From Prevotellaceae bacterium (GTDB taxonomy: Bacteria; Bacteroidota; Bacteroidia; Bacteroidales; Bacteroidaceae), in assembly GCA_019420585.1 (NCBI GenBank), contig JAHZGX010000009.1:1-64000 (forward strand): DNA of 64,000 bases, in the 5' to 3' direction. The translations under genes were made by a program, and so were the position numbers. Of this stretch, positions 50,626 to 59,789 are shown piece by piece. The notes beneath the pieces were generated by a model. The model ran no database searches and was not told the origin of the DNA. It saw only the letters and a list, made by a program, of their open reading frames with translations. The stretch's first letter is position 1, and each line of letters opens with the position of its first letter.

Positions 50626-52074
50626 TCAAGGCTCCTGCGCCTCGTACTCATAGAGGCACACCGTCTGATGGGTGTCACAACTGCGGTGCGCAGGCAACTC
50701 CACCTGGCGGAACACATATCCCTCACGAGGCAGGAATCGCTCTGCGTCACGGTCGCCAATGATAAGAAAGCCACGGGGCGATGCAGGCCCGCTCTCTCCC
50801 CAAACGCCCACGCGGTCATTCAGATAAAAGTTGATGGTGAAGTAATGCATGGGATTGCCAGGCACACTGCCCTCCACGTAACTGGTCAGAGGAGCATTGC
50901 CCACCTTGCTTGCTATGGCACGTGCCGTGCCTAGGTCGCTCTTGCGGTTGAGTACAATGGGCAGCACCACCGAGAAAGCCAAGGTGTAAAGCACTGCCAC
51001 AACCGTTGCCACACGGCGCACCAACTGCTGCGTGTAACGGGTACACAGGTATTGAGCCACGAAGAAAGACACAAACGGGTACATGGGCATAATGTATACC
51101 CCACGCTTGCTGTGCGGTATGCAATAGAAGACAAACACCACTAGAGCCGCCACCAGAGAGAACGCTTCGGTCCTGTCCATGGCACGCAAGCGTACCCCCA
51201 CGGCCTTCAGGTTCCATCGCCTGCAGACGGCAGGCAGGAGCAGAAGCGTCCAGGGAAGCAAGCCGGCCGGCAGCATGACAAAGTAATACCAGAGACCGTT
51301 CTCATGGCTGCGGTATGACATGCGTCCCAAGAAGCGATACACATTTTCCTCAAGGAACAATTGTAAGAAGGCATCGCCCTGCTGACGATAGGCCGCCACG
51401 TACCACAGTGCCGGAAGCACCAACGAAGCCAAGGCACAGGTAGCCAGCAACATAGTCTCCTTCAGCCAGCCCTCACGGCGCACCAGCGCACATATCCATG
51501 CCACGGCACAGGGAAGCACAATGGCCACAGGCCCCTTGGTGAGCGTGCCCATGCTCATCAACAGTATGGGCAACCAGGGTATTCCACGCCTGTTGCCACG
51601 CTCCTGCCACTCCTCCAGTGCCATCATGGCTCCGGCAATGCAGAGCGTCAGCACCATGTCCACACGGCAGGCATAGGCTGCACGGAACATCTCAAAACTG
51701 GTGAAAGAGAAAAAGGCCGTAAGCAGAGCCGTGCGTCCCTCCCTGCGGCGAGCGTAAAAGACGTACGTCACCACGGAGAGCAGGATGGCAGCAAGCGCGC
51801 TGGGAAGGCGCCCCGCATACTCGTTCACACCGCCAAACAGCAGGCCACACACAGCCACGCACCAGTGCATGAAAGGTGGCTTATAGGCTATCTCCCCTCC
51901 GTTGTTGTGCGGCATCACCCAGTTGTCTTGCATCAGCATGGTCTGTGCCACAATGGCTTCACGGGGCTCTCCTTTAGTGTTGAAATCGGTCAGTCCCAGC
52001 CAGGGAAGCGTCATCACGACCGTCAGGAAGAGCAACATATAAAGGTATCTCCTTTTTTGAGGTGTCAACTCCAT
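50626..52074 (-). CDS. ArnT-like membrane glycosyltransferase (GT39/GT83 type)
   Basis: 482 residues with about ten to twelve membrane helices. The first periplasmic loop is FNTKGEPREAIVAQTMLMQD, the acidic catalytic loop of ArnT/PMT-like GT-C enzymes, followed by YKPPFMHW and NEYAGRLPSAL. The family transfers a sugar from a polyprenyl-phosphate donor to lipid A, glycans or proteins on the periplasmic side. The facing GtrA/GtrB pair could supply its donor. Start from ATG 52074; a TATTTTTG -7-like box is at 52093-52100. Confidence 0.85.
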   Translation of the reverse strand: MELTPQKRRYLYMLLFLTVVMTLPWLGLTDFNTKGEPREAIVAQTMLMQDNWVMPHNNGGEIAYKPPFMHWCVAVCGLLFGGVNEYAGRLPSALAAILLSVVTYVFYARRREGRTALLTAFFSFTSFEMFRAAYACRVDMVLTLCIAGAMMALEEWQERGNRRGIPWLPILLMSMGTLTKGPVAIVLPCAVAWICALVRREGWLKETMLLATCALASLVLPALWYVAAYRQQGDAFLQLFLEENVYRFLGRMSYRSHENGLWYYFVMLPAGLLPWTLLLLPAVCRRWNLKAVGVRLRAMDRTEAFSLVAALVVFVFYCIPHSKRGVYIMPMYPFVSFFVAQYLCTRYTQQLVRRVATVVAVLYTLAFSVVLPIVLNRKSDLGTARAIASKVGNAPLTSYVEGSVPGNPMHYFTINFYLNDRVGVWGESGPASPRGFLIIGDRDAERFLPREGYVFRQVELPAHRSCDTHQTVCLYEYEAQEP

Positions 52075-52140
52075 TAGGCATTATCTTTTTTGCAAAAATA
52101 GGGAAAAAGGATGGAAGAACCCTCACACAGGTACAAAAAA

Positions 52141-52198
52141 CACCACGTACTGTCTTCTTCTGCTCCCCCCAAGGGCAAAAAGAGAACCGTACGTGGTG
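52141..52198. other. 10-bp inverted repeat in the arnT-ddh spacer
   Basis: CACCACGTAC (52141-52150) and GTACGTGGTG (52189-52198), with partial pairing further in. It is downstream of ddh on the minus strand, so may serve as its terminator, although no T-run follows. Nothing else is seen in this 213-base spacer. Confidence 0.45.
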
Positions 52199-52287
52199 CT
52201 CTGCATCTTGGCCGTACGTGCATTGCCCCCCGTCCGGCGGTCATCCGGCAAGAGCGAAAGGCGAAAGGCCAGGCACGAAAGTCTGTT

Positions 52288-53187
52288 TTAGACCAAATGG
52301 CGTATGATATCCTCGCGGTTGCCCGGCAGATAGTCTATCACGGGTATCTCTATCATCGTGTAGGCACCGGGCTTCTGTTTCATGGTGGCACGCGCCACGT
52401 TAATCAGTACCTGGGCTGTAAGCGCGGGGTTGTTGATGCTCATGTTGAACTCAAAATGCTGGTTGTGGGTCTGTCCGCTCACGCCCTTGCGCACGAGGTT
52501 GACGCCATGCCCCACATCGTTGATGTCGGCCACGCAGGGCACCTGTGTCACATGCGTCTCATCATTCACGAAGTAGGGATCTGTCAGAATGGCCTTTTCC
52601 ACCGTGGAGAAATCTGCCCCATCCTCCAGTTCCACGTACACCATGCGGCGGTGTATGCCCGTCCCGAGAGGTATGGTGACGGAGAGCGCATCACGCACCC
52701 CGGCAATGGCACGTACTGCCACGCTGTGCCCCATGCTGCGACCAGGCCCAAAGTTGGTGTAAGTGATGCCGCTTGGAGCCAGACCCTCCATGAGGGTGCG
52801 CACCACGCTGTCCGACCCCGGATCCCAGCCAGCACTGATGATGCTCACGGCTCCATGCTTTTTGGCAGCCTCATCAAGGGTGCGTCGGAGATCCACTATC
52901 TGTGTGTGGATGTCAAAACTGTCCACCGTATTGATACCCATTGCGAGCATCTCCAGGGCATACTGCTGCACGCTGCGTGTGGGTGTGGCCAGGATGGCTA
53001 CGTCCACATGTCCCAGTTCCTTGATGTCGCTCACCACCTTGTAGTCGGCCAGGCTGGCAGGCTTGTTGTCGGCTCCGTGGCGGCGTACCACACCTGCCAC
53101 CTCCATATCGGGAGCCACCTGCAGGGCTTGCAGGGCATACTGCCCAATGTTTCCATAGCCAACAATGGCTACTCTAATCTTCTCCAT
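52288..53187 (-). CDS. ddh: meso-diaminopimelate D-dehydrogenase
   Basis: 299 residues from ATG 53187 (MEKIRVAIVGYGNIGQYAL). It makes meso-DAP directly from tetrahydrodipicolinate with NADPH and ammonia for lysine and peptidoglycan. Motifs: VAIVGYGNIGQYALQAL, NTVDSFDIHTQI, SAGWDPGSDSVVRTLMEG, GPGRSMGHSVAVRAIAGV and HVTQVPCVADINDVGHGV are characteristic. A TAATTTTG box lies 38 bases upstream. The enzyme is known in Bacteroidales. Confidence 0.93.
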   Translation of the reverse strand: MEKIRVAIVGYGNIGQYALQALQVAPDMEVAGVVRRHGADNKPASLADYKVVSDIKELGHVDVAILATPTRSVQQYALEMLAMGINTVDSFDIHTQIVDLRRTLDEAAKKHGAVSIISAGWDPGSDSVVRTLMEGLAPSGITYTNFGPGRSMGHSVAVRAIAGVRDALSVTIPLGTGIHRRMVYVELEDGADFSTVEKAILTDPYFVNDETHVTQVPCVADINDVGHGVNLVRKGVSGQTHNQHFEFNMSINNPALTAQVLINVARATMKQKPGAYTMIEIPVIDYLPGNREDIIRHLV

Positions 53188-53225
53188 AGTGTTACTGTTT
53201 GTCTGTTGTTTCTTGATTTCGGTGG

Positions 53226-53233
53226 CAAAATTA
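53226..53233 (-). promoter_or_regulatory. -7 box of ddh
   Basis: TAATTTTG on the minus strand; a TTGT lies 19 bases upstream as a possible -33 element. Confidence 0.45.
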
Positions 53234-53326
53234 CGGTTTTCCGTTGGTTCCGACAACAAATGGACAGCCTTTTGCAACACAAGGCATCACCCAGGCCAAG
53301 GAAGAAACAAGGTCATACCGTACCTC

Positions 53327-54331
53327 TCAGGGGTCAAGCACCACTACCCGCAAACGGTCGCGCAGACGCCAAGGACCACGCCCGTAGCCGCACTGCGAAT
53401 CAGTAAGCATGAGCAACGTGAGCCTACCGTCCTGCAAACGCGGCCCCAAGCAAAGCCCTTCATAATTGGCAAAACGGGTGTTGAACACTCCAAAACGGCT
53501 ATTCCACCGCCCCACCAACTGTTTTTCACCCGTGAGGGGAGTGAAGCGGAAAAGGGTGCACCAGCAGCGACTGCCCTGGTAATGACGTGCTATGTGTGCC
53601 TCACGTTCAAGCACCATAAGCGTACCGTCAGGCATGGCTGCCATGGCCGAAACGCCATGGTAATAGTCGCGTACGGATTTCACGGAATGCGGATTCTCCA
53701 TGTAATAGTGATACGAAGCCGAAAGGCGCAACCGGTCATCAAACTGCATGAGGAGCAACCTGAGGCTGTGGCTCTCATAGAGGAGCGGACTCTCATTCAT
53801 AATCCAGAAGTGATGCCCTACACTGTCATAGGTGAGCGACTCGAAGCCACGGTTCCCAGCCAGTGCCCCGGTAACCTGCGAAGGCACGTCCAGGCGACAG
53901 CCGGTGAGCGTTCCGTCAAGCCGATGCTCCAAAATGGCATTGTCTGCCTCGCCACTCACCAGCACGCTCTGCCTGGCGGGGCAATATGCCACACCCTCGG
54001 CATCACGTTCCTGCCGACCCGGCTGGCAGAGGAATCCCTCATCGGACACGTCAAGCAGGCGCCCGGTATGCGGGTCTATGCTGATGTGCCACACGTGAAA
54101 CCCGGCCTGTGTATCGCGGTCAGACACCACGGCATAACGGTCACCACCCAGCGGGGCAATGCCACTGTAACCGCCGGGCGCAATGCCGTAACGTCCCAGC
54201 CTACGAGCCTTGCGGGCTCCGGCCGGAAGCACAGATGCCAGAAGCAGGAAAGAAAGCACCAGGCGCACAAGCACCGGTGCGATACGCCCGAAAGCACTTG
54301 CCGAAGAGAGAAGGAAAAATGTATGTTTCAT
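53327..54331 (-). CDS. Exported esterase-like protein of the phytase-like family
   Basis: 334 residues with an N-terminal signal (LVRLVLSFLLLASVLPAGA). The body matches the esterase-like activity of phytase family: APGGYSGIAPLGGDRYAVVS, DAEGVAYCPARQSVLVSGE, NRGFESLTYDSVGHHFWIMN, VSAMAAMPDGTLMVLERE, NYEGLCLGP. It is likely a six-bladed propeller, with Asp/Glu at the blade ends binding calcium. Catalytic activity is uncertain for the family. It stands alone between ddh and the U32 peptidase gene. Confidence 0.82.
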   Translation of the reverse strand: MKHTFFLLSSASAFGRIAPVLVRLVLSFLLLASVLPAGARKARRLGRYGIAPGGYSGIAPLGGDRYAVVSDRDTQAGFHVWHISIDPHTGRLLDVSDEGFLCQPGRQERDAEGVAYCPARQSVLVSGEADNAILEHRLDGTLTGCRLDVPSQVTGALAGNRGFESLTYDSVGHHFWIMNESPLLYESHSLRLLLMQFDDRLRLSASYHYYMENPHSVKSVRDYYHGVSAMAAMPDGTLMVLEREAHIARHYQGSRCWCTLFRFTPLTGEKQLVGRWNSRFGVFNTRFANYEGLCLGPRLQDGRLTLLMLTDSQCGYGRGPWRLRDRLRVVVLDP

Positions 54332-54379
54332 GTCTCCTTAAATATATTCATACGCGCGCGAAGGCGACATGCCACTTGC

Positions 54380-55633
54380 CTACCGATCAACCTCATCGGC
54401 AGGTACCAGTTTGAAGAGTTTGTCACTCGCCCTCACCTTGCGGGCAACGGGAATGCTCACGCGCTGTCCCTGCTTTGCCGTGTGCACGGGATGGAGGTCA
54501 AAGCGTATCTCGCTCACCTCTGTCTCCAGCGCACCGGTGGTGGGGCCAGTAACCAGGATGCGGTCGCCGACACTCAAGGGGGCGGCCTCTATCTTGAACT
54601 CAGCCACCTGCAACTTGGTGTAATAACGCACACCGCGCCCCACATACACCTTGCGCTCCGTGGCACGCGAGCCCGGACGGTCATTCCATTCGCCCAGCGT
54701 CTGCCCCTGATAATAGCCGTCCCAGAAACCACGGTTGAATACACGTGCCAGCCGTAAGTCCCACTTGTCCTTGCGCTCCTCGGTGAACGTCCCATCGAGC
54801 ACGGCACGTATGGCCTCATCGTAACAACGCACCACCGTGTCCACATATTCGGCTCCGCGGGCACGTCCCTCTATCTTGAACACGCGTACGCCAGCCTCCA
54901 TCATGCGGTCAATGAAGCGTATGGTCTTCAAGTCCTTGGGAGACATCACATATTTGTTGTCTATGTCGAGTTCTGTGCCCGTCTCACGGTCGCGCACCGT
55001 GTAGGAGCGGCGGCACAACTGCAGGCATTCACCGCGGTTGGCGCTGTGCCCCGTGTTCTGCAGACTCAGGTAACACTTGCCACTGATGGCCATGCAGAGC
55101 GCGCCATGGCAGAACATCTCAATACGCACGGGCTGCCCGCCAGGACCGCAGATGCGTTCAGCCTGGATGGCCCGGTGGATATCGTTCACTTGGAACATGC
55201 TGAGTTCACGCGCCAAAACTGCAACGTCGGCAAACTGCGCATAGAAGCGCAAAGCCTCAATGTTGGATATGTTGAGCTGCGTACTGAGATGCACCTCCAA
55301 CCCAATCTTCCGGCAATAGGTCATCACAGCCACATCGCTAGCTATCACGGCAGTGATGCCCGCACTGAGCGCCGCATCAAGTATGCGGTACATGAGCGGG
55401 AGGTCTTCCCCGTAAATGATGGTGTTGACGGTCAGGTAACTCTTCACCCCGCAGCGGCGGCACTCTGCCGCAATACGCTTGAGGTCGTCAATGGTGAAGG
55501 CACAGGCGGAGTGTGCGCGCATGTTCAAGTTCTCAATGCCGAAGTACACGCTGTCGGCACCGGCACGCAGAGCCGCCGACAGCGAGTCGGGCGACCCCAC
55601 GGGAGCCATTATCTCATAGTCTTTTCTGTTCAT
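54380..55633 (-). CDS. U32-family peptidase (TrhP/YegQ-like)
   Basis: 417 residues from ATG 55633 (MNRKDYEIMAPVGSPDSL). The N-terminal barrel starts IMAPVGSPDSLSAALRAGAD. The PROSITE U32 signature is seen around EMFCHGALCMAISGKCYLS, with further cysteines in NRGECLQLCRRSY that may hold an Fe-S cluster. It is followed by KIEGRARGAEYV. Relatives hydroxylate uridine 34 of tRNAs; others degrade collagen. The C-terminal beta-barrel (residues ~330-410) is present. Confidence 0.9.
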   Translation of the reverse strand: MNRKDYEIMAPVGSPDSLSAALRAGADSVYFGIENLNMRAHSACAFTIDDLKRIAAECRRCGVKSYLTVNTIIYGEDLPLMYRILDAALSAGITAVIASDVAVMTYCRKIGLEVHLSTQLNISNIEALRFYAQFADVAVLARELSMFQVNDIHRAIQAERICGPGGQPVRIEMFCHGALCMAISGKCYLSLQNTGHSANRGECLQLCRRSYTVRDRETGTELDIDNKYVMSPKDLKTIRFIDRMMEAGVRVFKIEGRARGAEYVDTVVRCYDEAIRAVLDGTFTEERKDKWDLRLARVFNRGFWDGYYQGQTLGEWNDRPGSRATERKVYVGRGVRYYTKLQVAEFKIEAAPLSVGDRILVTGPTTGALETEVSEIRFDLHPVHTAKQGQRVSIPVARKVRASDKLFKLVPADEVDR

Positions 55634-55900
55634 CTTGGTTTTTCCTTTGCTTGCGCCAGCCTGCTGGCAGGAGGCGACATTACGGCGGGTAAAGGTACGA
55701 ACAAGTTCGCACACACGCAAACACAAGGGTGCAAGAAGTGAAGAAAGGCTGAACAGGAAAAGACACGTCTAACAAATGTTAAACCCAAATTGCTCATTAG
55801 AGTTCTGATGCTTTTCTGTGCTCTTTTTTCTGCCTGCCAACAACTTCTCGAAGGCGTAGCGGACGAAATTCCATTTTATTTACATATTCACTTTCTCGCC

Positions 55901-56039
55901 CAACCACCCGATTTTATGTTTCTCACCAGGAAAAAAATTTTTCCTCACCTGATTTATTTTTTTTCCTGGGCAGGCGTATTTTCGCACCACGTCTCCAAAA
56001 TCTTGACAATATCAAGATGCCAGAGTACGACGTTACGGC
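55901..56039. repeat. AT-rich palindromic repeat, long subfamily, copy B
   Basis: Inverted near-copy of 32774-32911, including the palindrome ATCTTGA-CAATA-TCAAGAT and the TTTCCTGGGCAGGCG end. It sits in the 55634-56366 spacer. I find no gene there; short ORFs look random. Confidence 0.85.
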
Positions 56040-56302
56040 AATCCGATTTGGACTAAGCCTCAATTTTGAGGTCTACATTCCCGAAGGCATAGCGGGCAAG
56101 GGGAGGTGGGCAGCAAACTGGGAAAGAGAGTGCGGGAAACACAGGACAGAGTTCCACAGGAAAAGCAAAGGGAGATAGCTCTCGGTCAATGGCCGATTGG
56201 GGTTAAAAACGAAGAGCGCTGCATTGTCCATCGCACCGCAGTGCCTTTTCCGGAAGCCTGCAGCGTGCCCTTAACACCCTGTGTTCCGCGCCCGAAACAA
56301 GA

Positions 56303-56342
56303 CAGGTGGTGCGGACATTCTTACGGACATCCGCACCACCTG
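56303..56342 (-). terminator. Terminator of the manC transcript
   Basis: CAGGTGGTGCGGA (56303-56315) and exact complement (56330-56342), a 13-bp stem with a 14-base loop; on the minus strand TCTTGTTTC follows. It is 24 bases after the manC stop. Confidence 0.8.
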
Positions 56343-56366
56343 CAGTTCCCGCACGAAACGGGGGAA

Positions 56367-57431
56367 TCATGAAAACTTGGTGTCGGTATGCATGCGGCGC
56401 ATGGCAGCCACATCGCCCCGAGGGCATATCATGAGTATCTCCCCCTCCTCGGCTATCACGTAATCCTGAAGCCCCTTGACCACTGCCGTGCGCCCTTTAG
56501 GCAGGCGTATCACATTGTCCCGGCACCCATACAGGTAAGCCGAAGTGTTCAGCAGTACGTTGCCATCACCATCAGACGGGGCATCGTCATAGAGGCTCGC
56601 CCAGGTACCTATATCGGTCCATCCGAAATGTCCCTGCTGCACGTACACCTGACAACAACGCTCCAAAATACTCAGGTCAACTCCGAGATTGGGCAGCGAA
56701 CTGAAGAACTCGGGCACAAGACATGGATCGGCAGTCTCTGCTTCGGCCATCATGCGCGGTATCTCCAACTGATACTCGGGCACCAACTGATAAAGGTTGC
56801 TCAGCATGACCTCCACATGATAACTGATGATACCTGTATTCCACAGGAAGTTGCCCTCCTGCATGAATATCTTGGCAAAGTTGGAATCTGGTTTCTCTGT
56901 AAATGACTTCACCGAAAAGATGCCTGGAGCAATCTGCCTGTCATCGTCCAACTGGATGTATCCGTAGCCTGTCTCGGGACGCGTGGGAGCAATGCCCGTG
57001 ACCAAGATGCCCTCACGCTTGGCAGCGAAACGCAGTGCGTCCGTCACGTCATGCTGGAAAACAGGCTCGTTGAGTATCAACTGGTCTGCAGGGGTGACAA
57101 ACAGGCATGCCTGAGGATCACGCTTGGCAATGACCACCGTGCCCCATGCCACGGAAGCCAGTGTGCCCCGGCGCAGTGGCTCCTCAAGGATGTGCTCATC
57201 GTCCAACTGTGGCAGTTGCTCGTACACAATCGGGAGATAATCCACATTGGTGGACACATAAATGTGATCCAAATCCATGAACTGCGACACTCGGTCAAAG
57301 GTCTGCTGCAGCAGCGAGCGCCCTGTACCGAAGAAATCAAGGAACTGCTTGGGCCTGTGCGAGCGGCTCACAGGCCAGAGGCGACTGCCGTTGCCCCCAG
57401 CCAGAATGAGGCAATAATCATGATTGTTCAT
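56367..57431 (-). CDS. manC: Mannose-1-phosphate guanylyltransferase
   Basis: 354 residues; makes GDP-mannose for GDP-fucose, LPS and glycoprotein synthesis. Signature LAGGNGSRLWPVSRSHRPKQFL at the N-terminus (given in part: LAGGNGSRLWPVSR), FVTPADQLI, ETGYGYIQL, SFTEKPD and NTGIISYHVE. It is the short single-domain form without the phosphomannose isomerase half. It follows the SGNH hydrolase gene by 44 bases and may share its transcript. Confidence 0.93.
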   Translation of the reverse strand: MNNHDYCLILAGGNGSRLWPVSRSHRPKQFLDFFGTGRSLLQQTFDRVSQFMDLDHIYVSTNVDYLPIVYEQLPQLDDEHILEEPLRRGTLASVAWGTVVIAKRDPQACLFVTPADQLILNEPVFQHDVTDALRFAAKREGILVTGIAPTRPETGYGYIQLDDDRQIAPGIFSVKSFTEKPDSNFAKIFMQEGNFLWNTGIISYHVEVMLSNLYQLVPEYQLEIPRMMAEAETADPCLVPEFFSSLPNLGVDLSILERCCQVYVQQGHFGWTDIGTWASLYDDAPSDGDGNVLLNTSAYLYGCRDNVIRLPKGRTAVVKGLQDYVIAEEGEILMICPRGDVAAMRRMHTDTKFS

Positions 57432-57475
57432 ACCATCTGGTTTAGGTTAGACTTGTGCGCAAGGCACCACGGTGC

Positions 57476-58171
57476 TCAGCGCAATTTCTTGATGACAGGC
57501 AGCAGGAGACTTTCCATCACCAGATAGCCCTGCAGATTGGGGTGTACGCCGGGATTGTCATTGGCATACTCTGCTTTCATGGCCGTCCCCTCTTGGTTGA
57601 GCAGGGCGGTGAAGTAATCCACATAGGGTATCTTGTTGGCCTGGGCATACGCTTTCACGCGCTCGTTGAGCGAACGTATCTTCTGCATGCTGTCGGTAAT
57701 ATTGCGCCTCCAGCCGAAACCTTCTGCCGGCAGGCAGCTGGTCAGGATAACCTTGGCTTTGTGATAACGGGCCAGTTCAACCATGGAACACACGTTGCCG
57801 AAGGTAAGGTCCTCATCATAGGAACCCGTATTCTCGGCTATATCATTGGTTCCGTAATTGATGACCACCACTTTGGGCTGCAGGTTGATGACATCCTCAC
57901 GGAAGCGCAAAAGAAACTGGTAAGAGGTCTGCCCGCTGATGCCTCGCCCGATAAGGGCATTCTCGGCAAAAAATTCAGGATGCCTCTGCGGCCATCCGTC
58001 GGTGATGCTGTTGCCCATGAGCACGACCCGCTTCTCGCCCTTGGCAGGCTGTCCCAGTTCCTTGTTGGCTTGGGCATAGCGGTTCCAGTTGGCAAACTCG
58101 TGCTTCTGTGCCTGCACTCCAATACTGGCCAGCAGCAACATCTGTAACAATAAGGTTCTTGCTTTCATCAT
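57476..58171 (-). CDS. Exported SGNH/GDSL-family hydrolase
   Basis: 231 residues from ATG 58171 (MMKARTLLLQMLLLASIGVQ), a Sec signal. SGNH blocks are visible: VVLMGNSITDGW with the Ser nucleophile, RGISGQTSYQFLLRF (Gly), INYGTNDIAENTG (Asn) and GVHPNLQGY with the His. It is a carbohydrate esterase or lipase-like enzyme, often a deacetylase of glycans in Bacteroidetes. The substrate is unknown. Confidence 0.9.
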   Translation of the reverse strand: MMKARTLLLQMLLLASIGVQAQKHEFANWNRYAQANKELGQPAKGEKRVVLMGNSITDGWPQRHPEFFAENALIGRGISGQTSYQFLLRFREDVINLQPKVVVINYGTNDIAENTGSYDEDLTFGNVCSMVELARYHKAKVILTSCLPAEGFGWRRNITDSMQKIRSLNERVKAYAQANKIPYVDYFTALLNQEGTAMKAEYANDNPGVHPNLQGYLVMESLLLPVIKKLR

Positions 58172-58201
58172 ATATGTACTTTTTATTGGTTTCCGTACAT
58201 G

Positions 58202-58209
58202 CAAATATA
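58202..58209 (-). promoter_or_regulatory. -7 box of the SGNH hydrolase gene
   Basis: TATATTTG on the minus strand, 30 bases upstream of the ATG. Confidence 0.5.
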
Positions 58210-58233
58210 ACGCTTTCTCCACGAAAGAAAAGA

Positions 58234-58264
58234 CCGGGGGAGAAGTTTTTGGCTTCTCTCCCGG
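58234..58264 (-). terminator. Terminator of the greA-HIT transcript
   Basis: On the minus strand CCGGGAGAGAAG, a 7-base loop, CTTCTCCCCCGG (one G-U or mismatch), then TCTTTTCTTTC. Confidence 0.75.
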
Positions 58265-58426
58265 CCGGATTTAACTTATAGTAATATTTCCCATACATTT
58301 TGACCAATCCGCATGCTCCTCATGGCGATGCCCCCTAGCCTCACGGCTCCCAAATGCCTCTCATCCCGGAGCAGTGCCTTCGCGCAAGCGCGCAGGTATA
58401 ATCCTATTTATATATAGGATCCGCAT

Positions 58427-58819
58427 TTACAACTGCGCCCTGATGCCAGCGGCTATGCGCTCAAATTCCTCTGGCTCCAACTGCAGGTGCGGGTTAGTAA
58501 AGCGCATGTCGGCCTCGCTCTGCATGGGCACCAAGTGAATGTGGGCATGAGGCACCTCAAGCCCCAGCACGCACTGTCCCACCTTGACGCAAGGGATGGC
58601 CTTGCGCAGGGCAACGGCCACTTTCTTGGCAAACACCTGCAAACCAGCCAGTTCATCATCGTCAAGGTCGAAGAGGTAATCCACCTCGCGCTTGGGTATC
58701 ACCAAGGTGTGTCCCTTCTGCAGGGGGCTGATGTCGAGAAAAGCAAAATAGCGCTCATCCTCGGCAATCTTGTAGCAGGGTATCTCGCCGGCCACAATTC
58801 TTGAGAATATGCTTGCCAT
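58427..58819 (-). CDS. HIT-family nucleotide hydrolase/transferase
   Basis: 130 residues, HINT-like. The active site is HAHIHLVP (His-x-His-x-His), with IFSRIVAGEIPCYKI at the N-terminus and GHTLVIPKREV before it. Such proteins hydrolyse purine nucleoside phosphoramidates or dinucleoside polyphosphates. Located 11 bases after greA and presumably co-transcribed. Confidence 0.93.
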   Translation of the reverse strand: MASIFSRIVAGEIPCYKIAEDERYFAFLDISPLQKGHTLVIPKREVDYLFDLDDDELAGLQVFAKKVAVALRKAIPCVKVGQCVLGLEVPHAHIHLVPMQSEADMRFTNPHLQLEPEEFERIAAGIRAQL

Positions 58820-58830
58820 TGCGCACCTCC

Positions 58831-59298
58831 TTACTCGTACGAAATAGACACAACCTCAAGATGGATGGTGCCTTGAGGCACGTTTATCTCGGCCACCTCA
58901 CCCACTTTCTTGCCCAGCAGCCCCTTGGCAATAGGGGTTTCCACGCTCATCTTGCCAGCCTTGAGGTCGGCCTCGCTCGCGCTCACGATGGTGTACTTCA
59001 TCTTCATGTTGTTCTTCACGTTGCGCAGTTCAACCGTTGAGAGTATCTGCACAGTGCTGGTGTCCATGTGGGTGGTGTCGATTATCTTGGCCTCCACGAT
59101 GGTCTTCTTCAACAGTGCTATCTCTGTCTCCAACTTGCCCTGCCACTCCTTGGCGGCATCATATTCGGCATTCTCCGAGAGGTCACCCTTGTCGCGCGCT
59201 TCTGCAATGGCTGCACTGGCTGCGGGGCGATCCACGCTCTCCATGTGTTGCAACTTGGCCACGAGTGCATCGTAACCCTTTTGTGACATATAAGCCAT
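58831..59298 (-). CDS. greA: Transcription elongation factor GreA
   Basis: 155 residues from ATG 59298 (MAYMSQKGYDALVAKL); a longer frame crosses the promoter. It rescues backtracked RNA polymerase by stimulating transcript cleavage. The coiled-coil tip carries the acidic DLSENAEYDAAKEWQ; the C-terminal globular domain has GKMSVETPIAKGLLGKKVGE. Length is normal. Confidence 0.95.
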   Translation of the reverse strand: MAYMSQKGYDALVAKLQHMESVDRPAASAAIAEARDKGDLSENAEYDAAKEWQGKLETEIALLKKTIVEAKIIDTTHMDTSTVQILSTVELRNVKNNMKMKYTIVSASEADLKAGKMSVETPIAKGLLGKKVGEVAEINVPQGTIHLEVVSISYE

Positions 59299-59417
59299 AT
59301 TACTTGTATGATTTAAGATTATGCTTGCGTATTGTTTTTTATGGGGATGCAGTCTCTTACGAAGAGCACAAAATAAAAGAATCCCAGCCGTTGAAGCCGG
59401 AACCCTATACCCATTAC

Positions 59418-59433
59418 TCGTTGATGTCAACGA
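59418..59433. promoter_or_regulatory. Perfect palindrome at the greA transcription start
   Basis: TCGTTGA-TG-TCAACGA, two bases downstream of the greA -7 box, where transcription should start. Position and symmetry suit an operator or a 5'-end hairpin. Confidence 0.5.
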
Positions 59434-59435
59434 TG

Positions 59436-59466
59436 CAAAGATAGGCACAAAATCCGACCCCGCAAA
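59436..59466 (-). promoter_or_regulatory. Promoter of greA
   Basis: On the minus strand TTTG (59466-59463), 19 bases, TATCTTTG (59443-59436): an ideal match. The leader is about 130 bases. Confidence 0.75.
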
Positions 59467-59789
59467 CTTTTTAGCAGGAAATCTGCCTTAGCGCTTCGGC
59501 ATGTGCCAGGCAATCTGGCGCGTCCCTATGGCAAGACCTAACTAGAAACGACGAAGGAAGCCATGTACCATCCCCGCAGAAGAGGGTGCAGTTCAATGCG
59601 CATTTTGAAGTGACCATCCTCTGCTTTGCACTGACCTGGGAAGGCAGATGGGGTATTGCCTTCTTATAAAAATTAGACAAGTCATTTGTGGATGAGAGTG
59701 GCTTGCTTGCAGAAGCCTGTCTGGATGGAGTGTCACGCCTCAAATGGCATTCTTGACATATTCACGCTTTTCTCCGAAATACACAAATA

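Noticed and set aside
55790..56372. Two or three 88-codon plus-strand ORFs in the U32-manC spacer
   Set aside because: They run through the palindromic repeat and the manC terminator and show no protein-like pattern.
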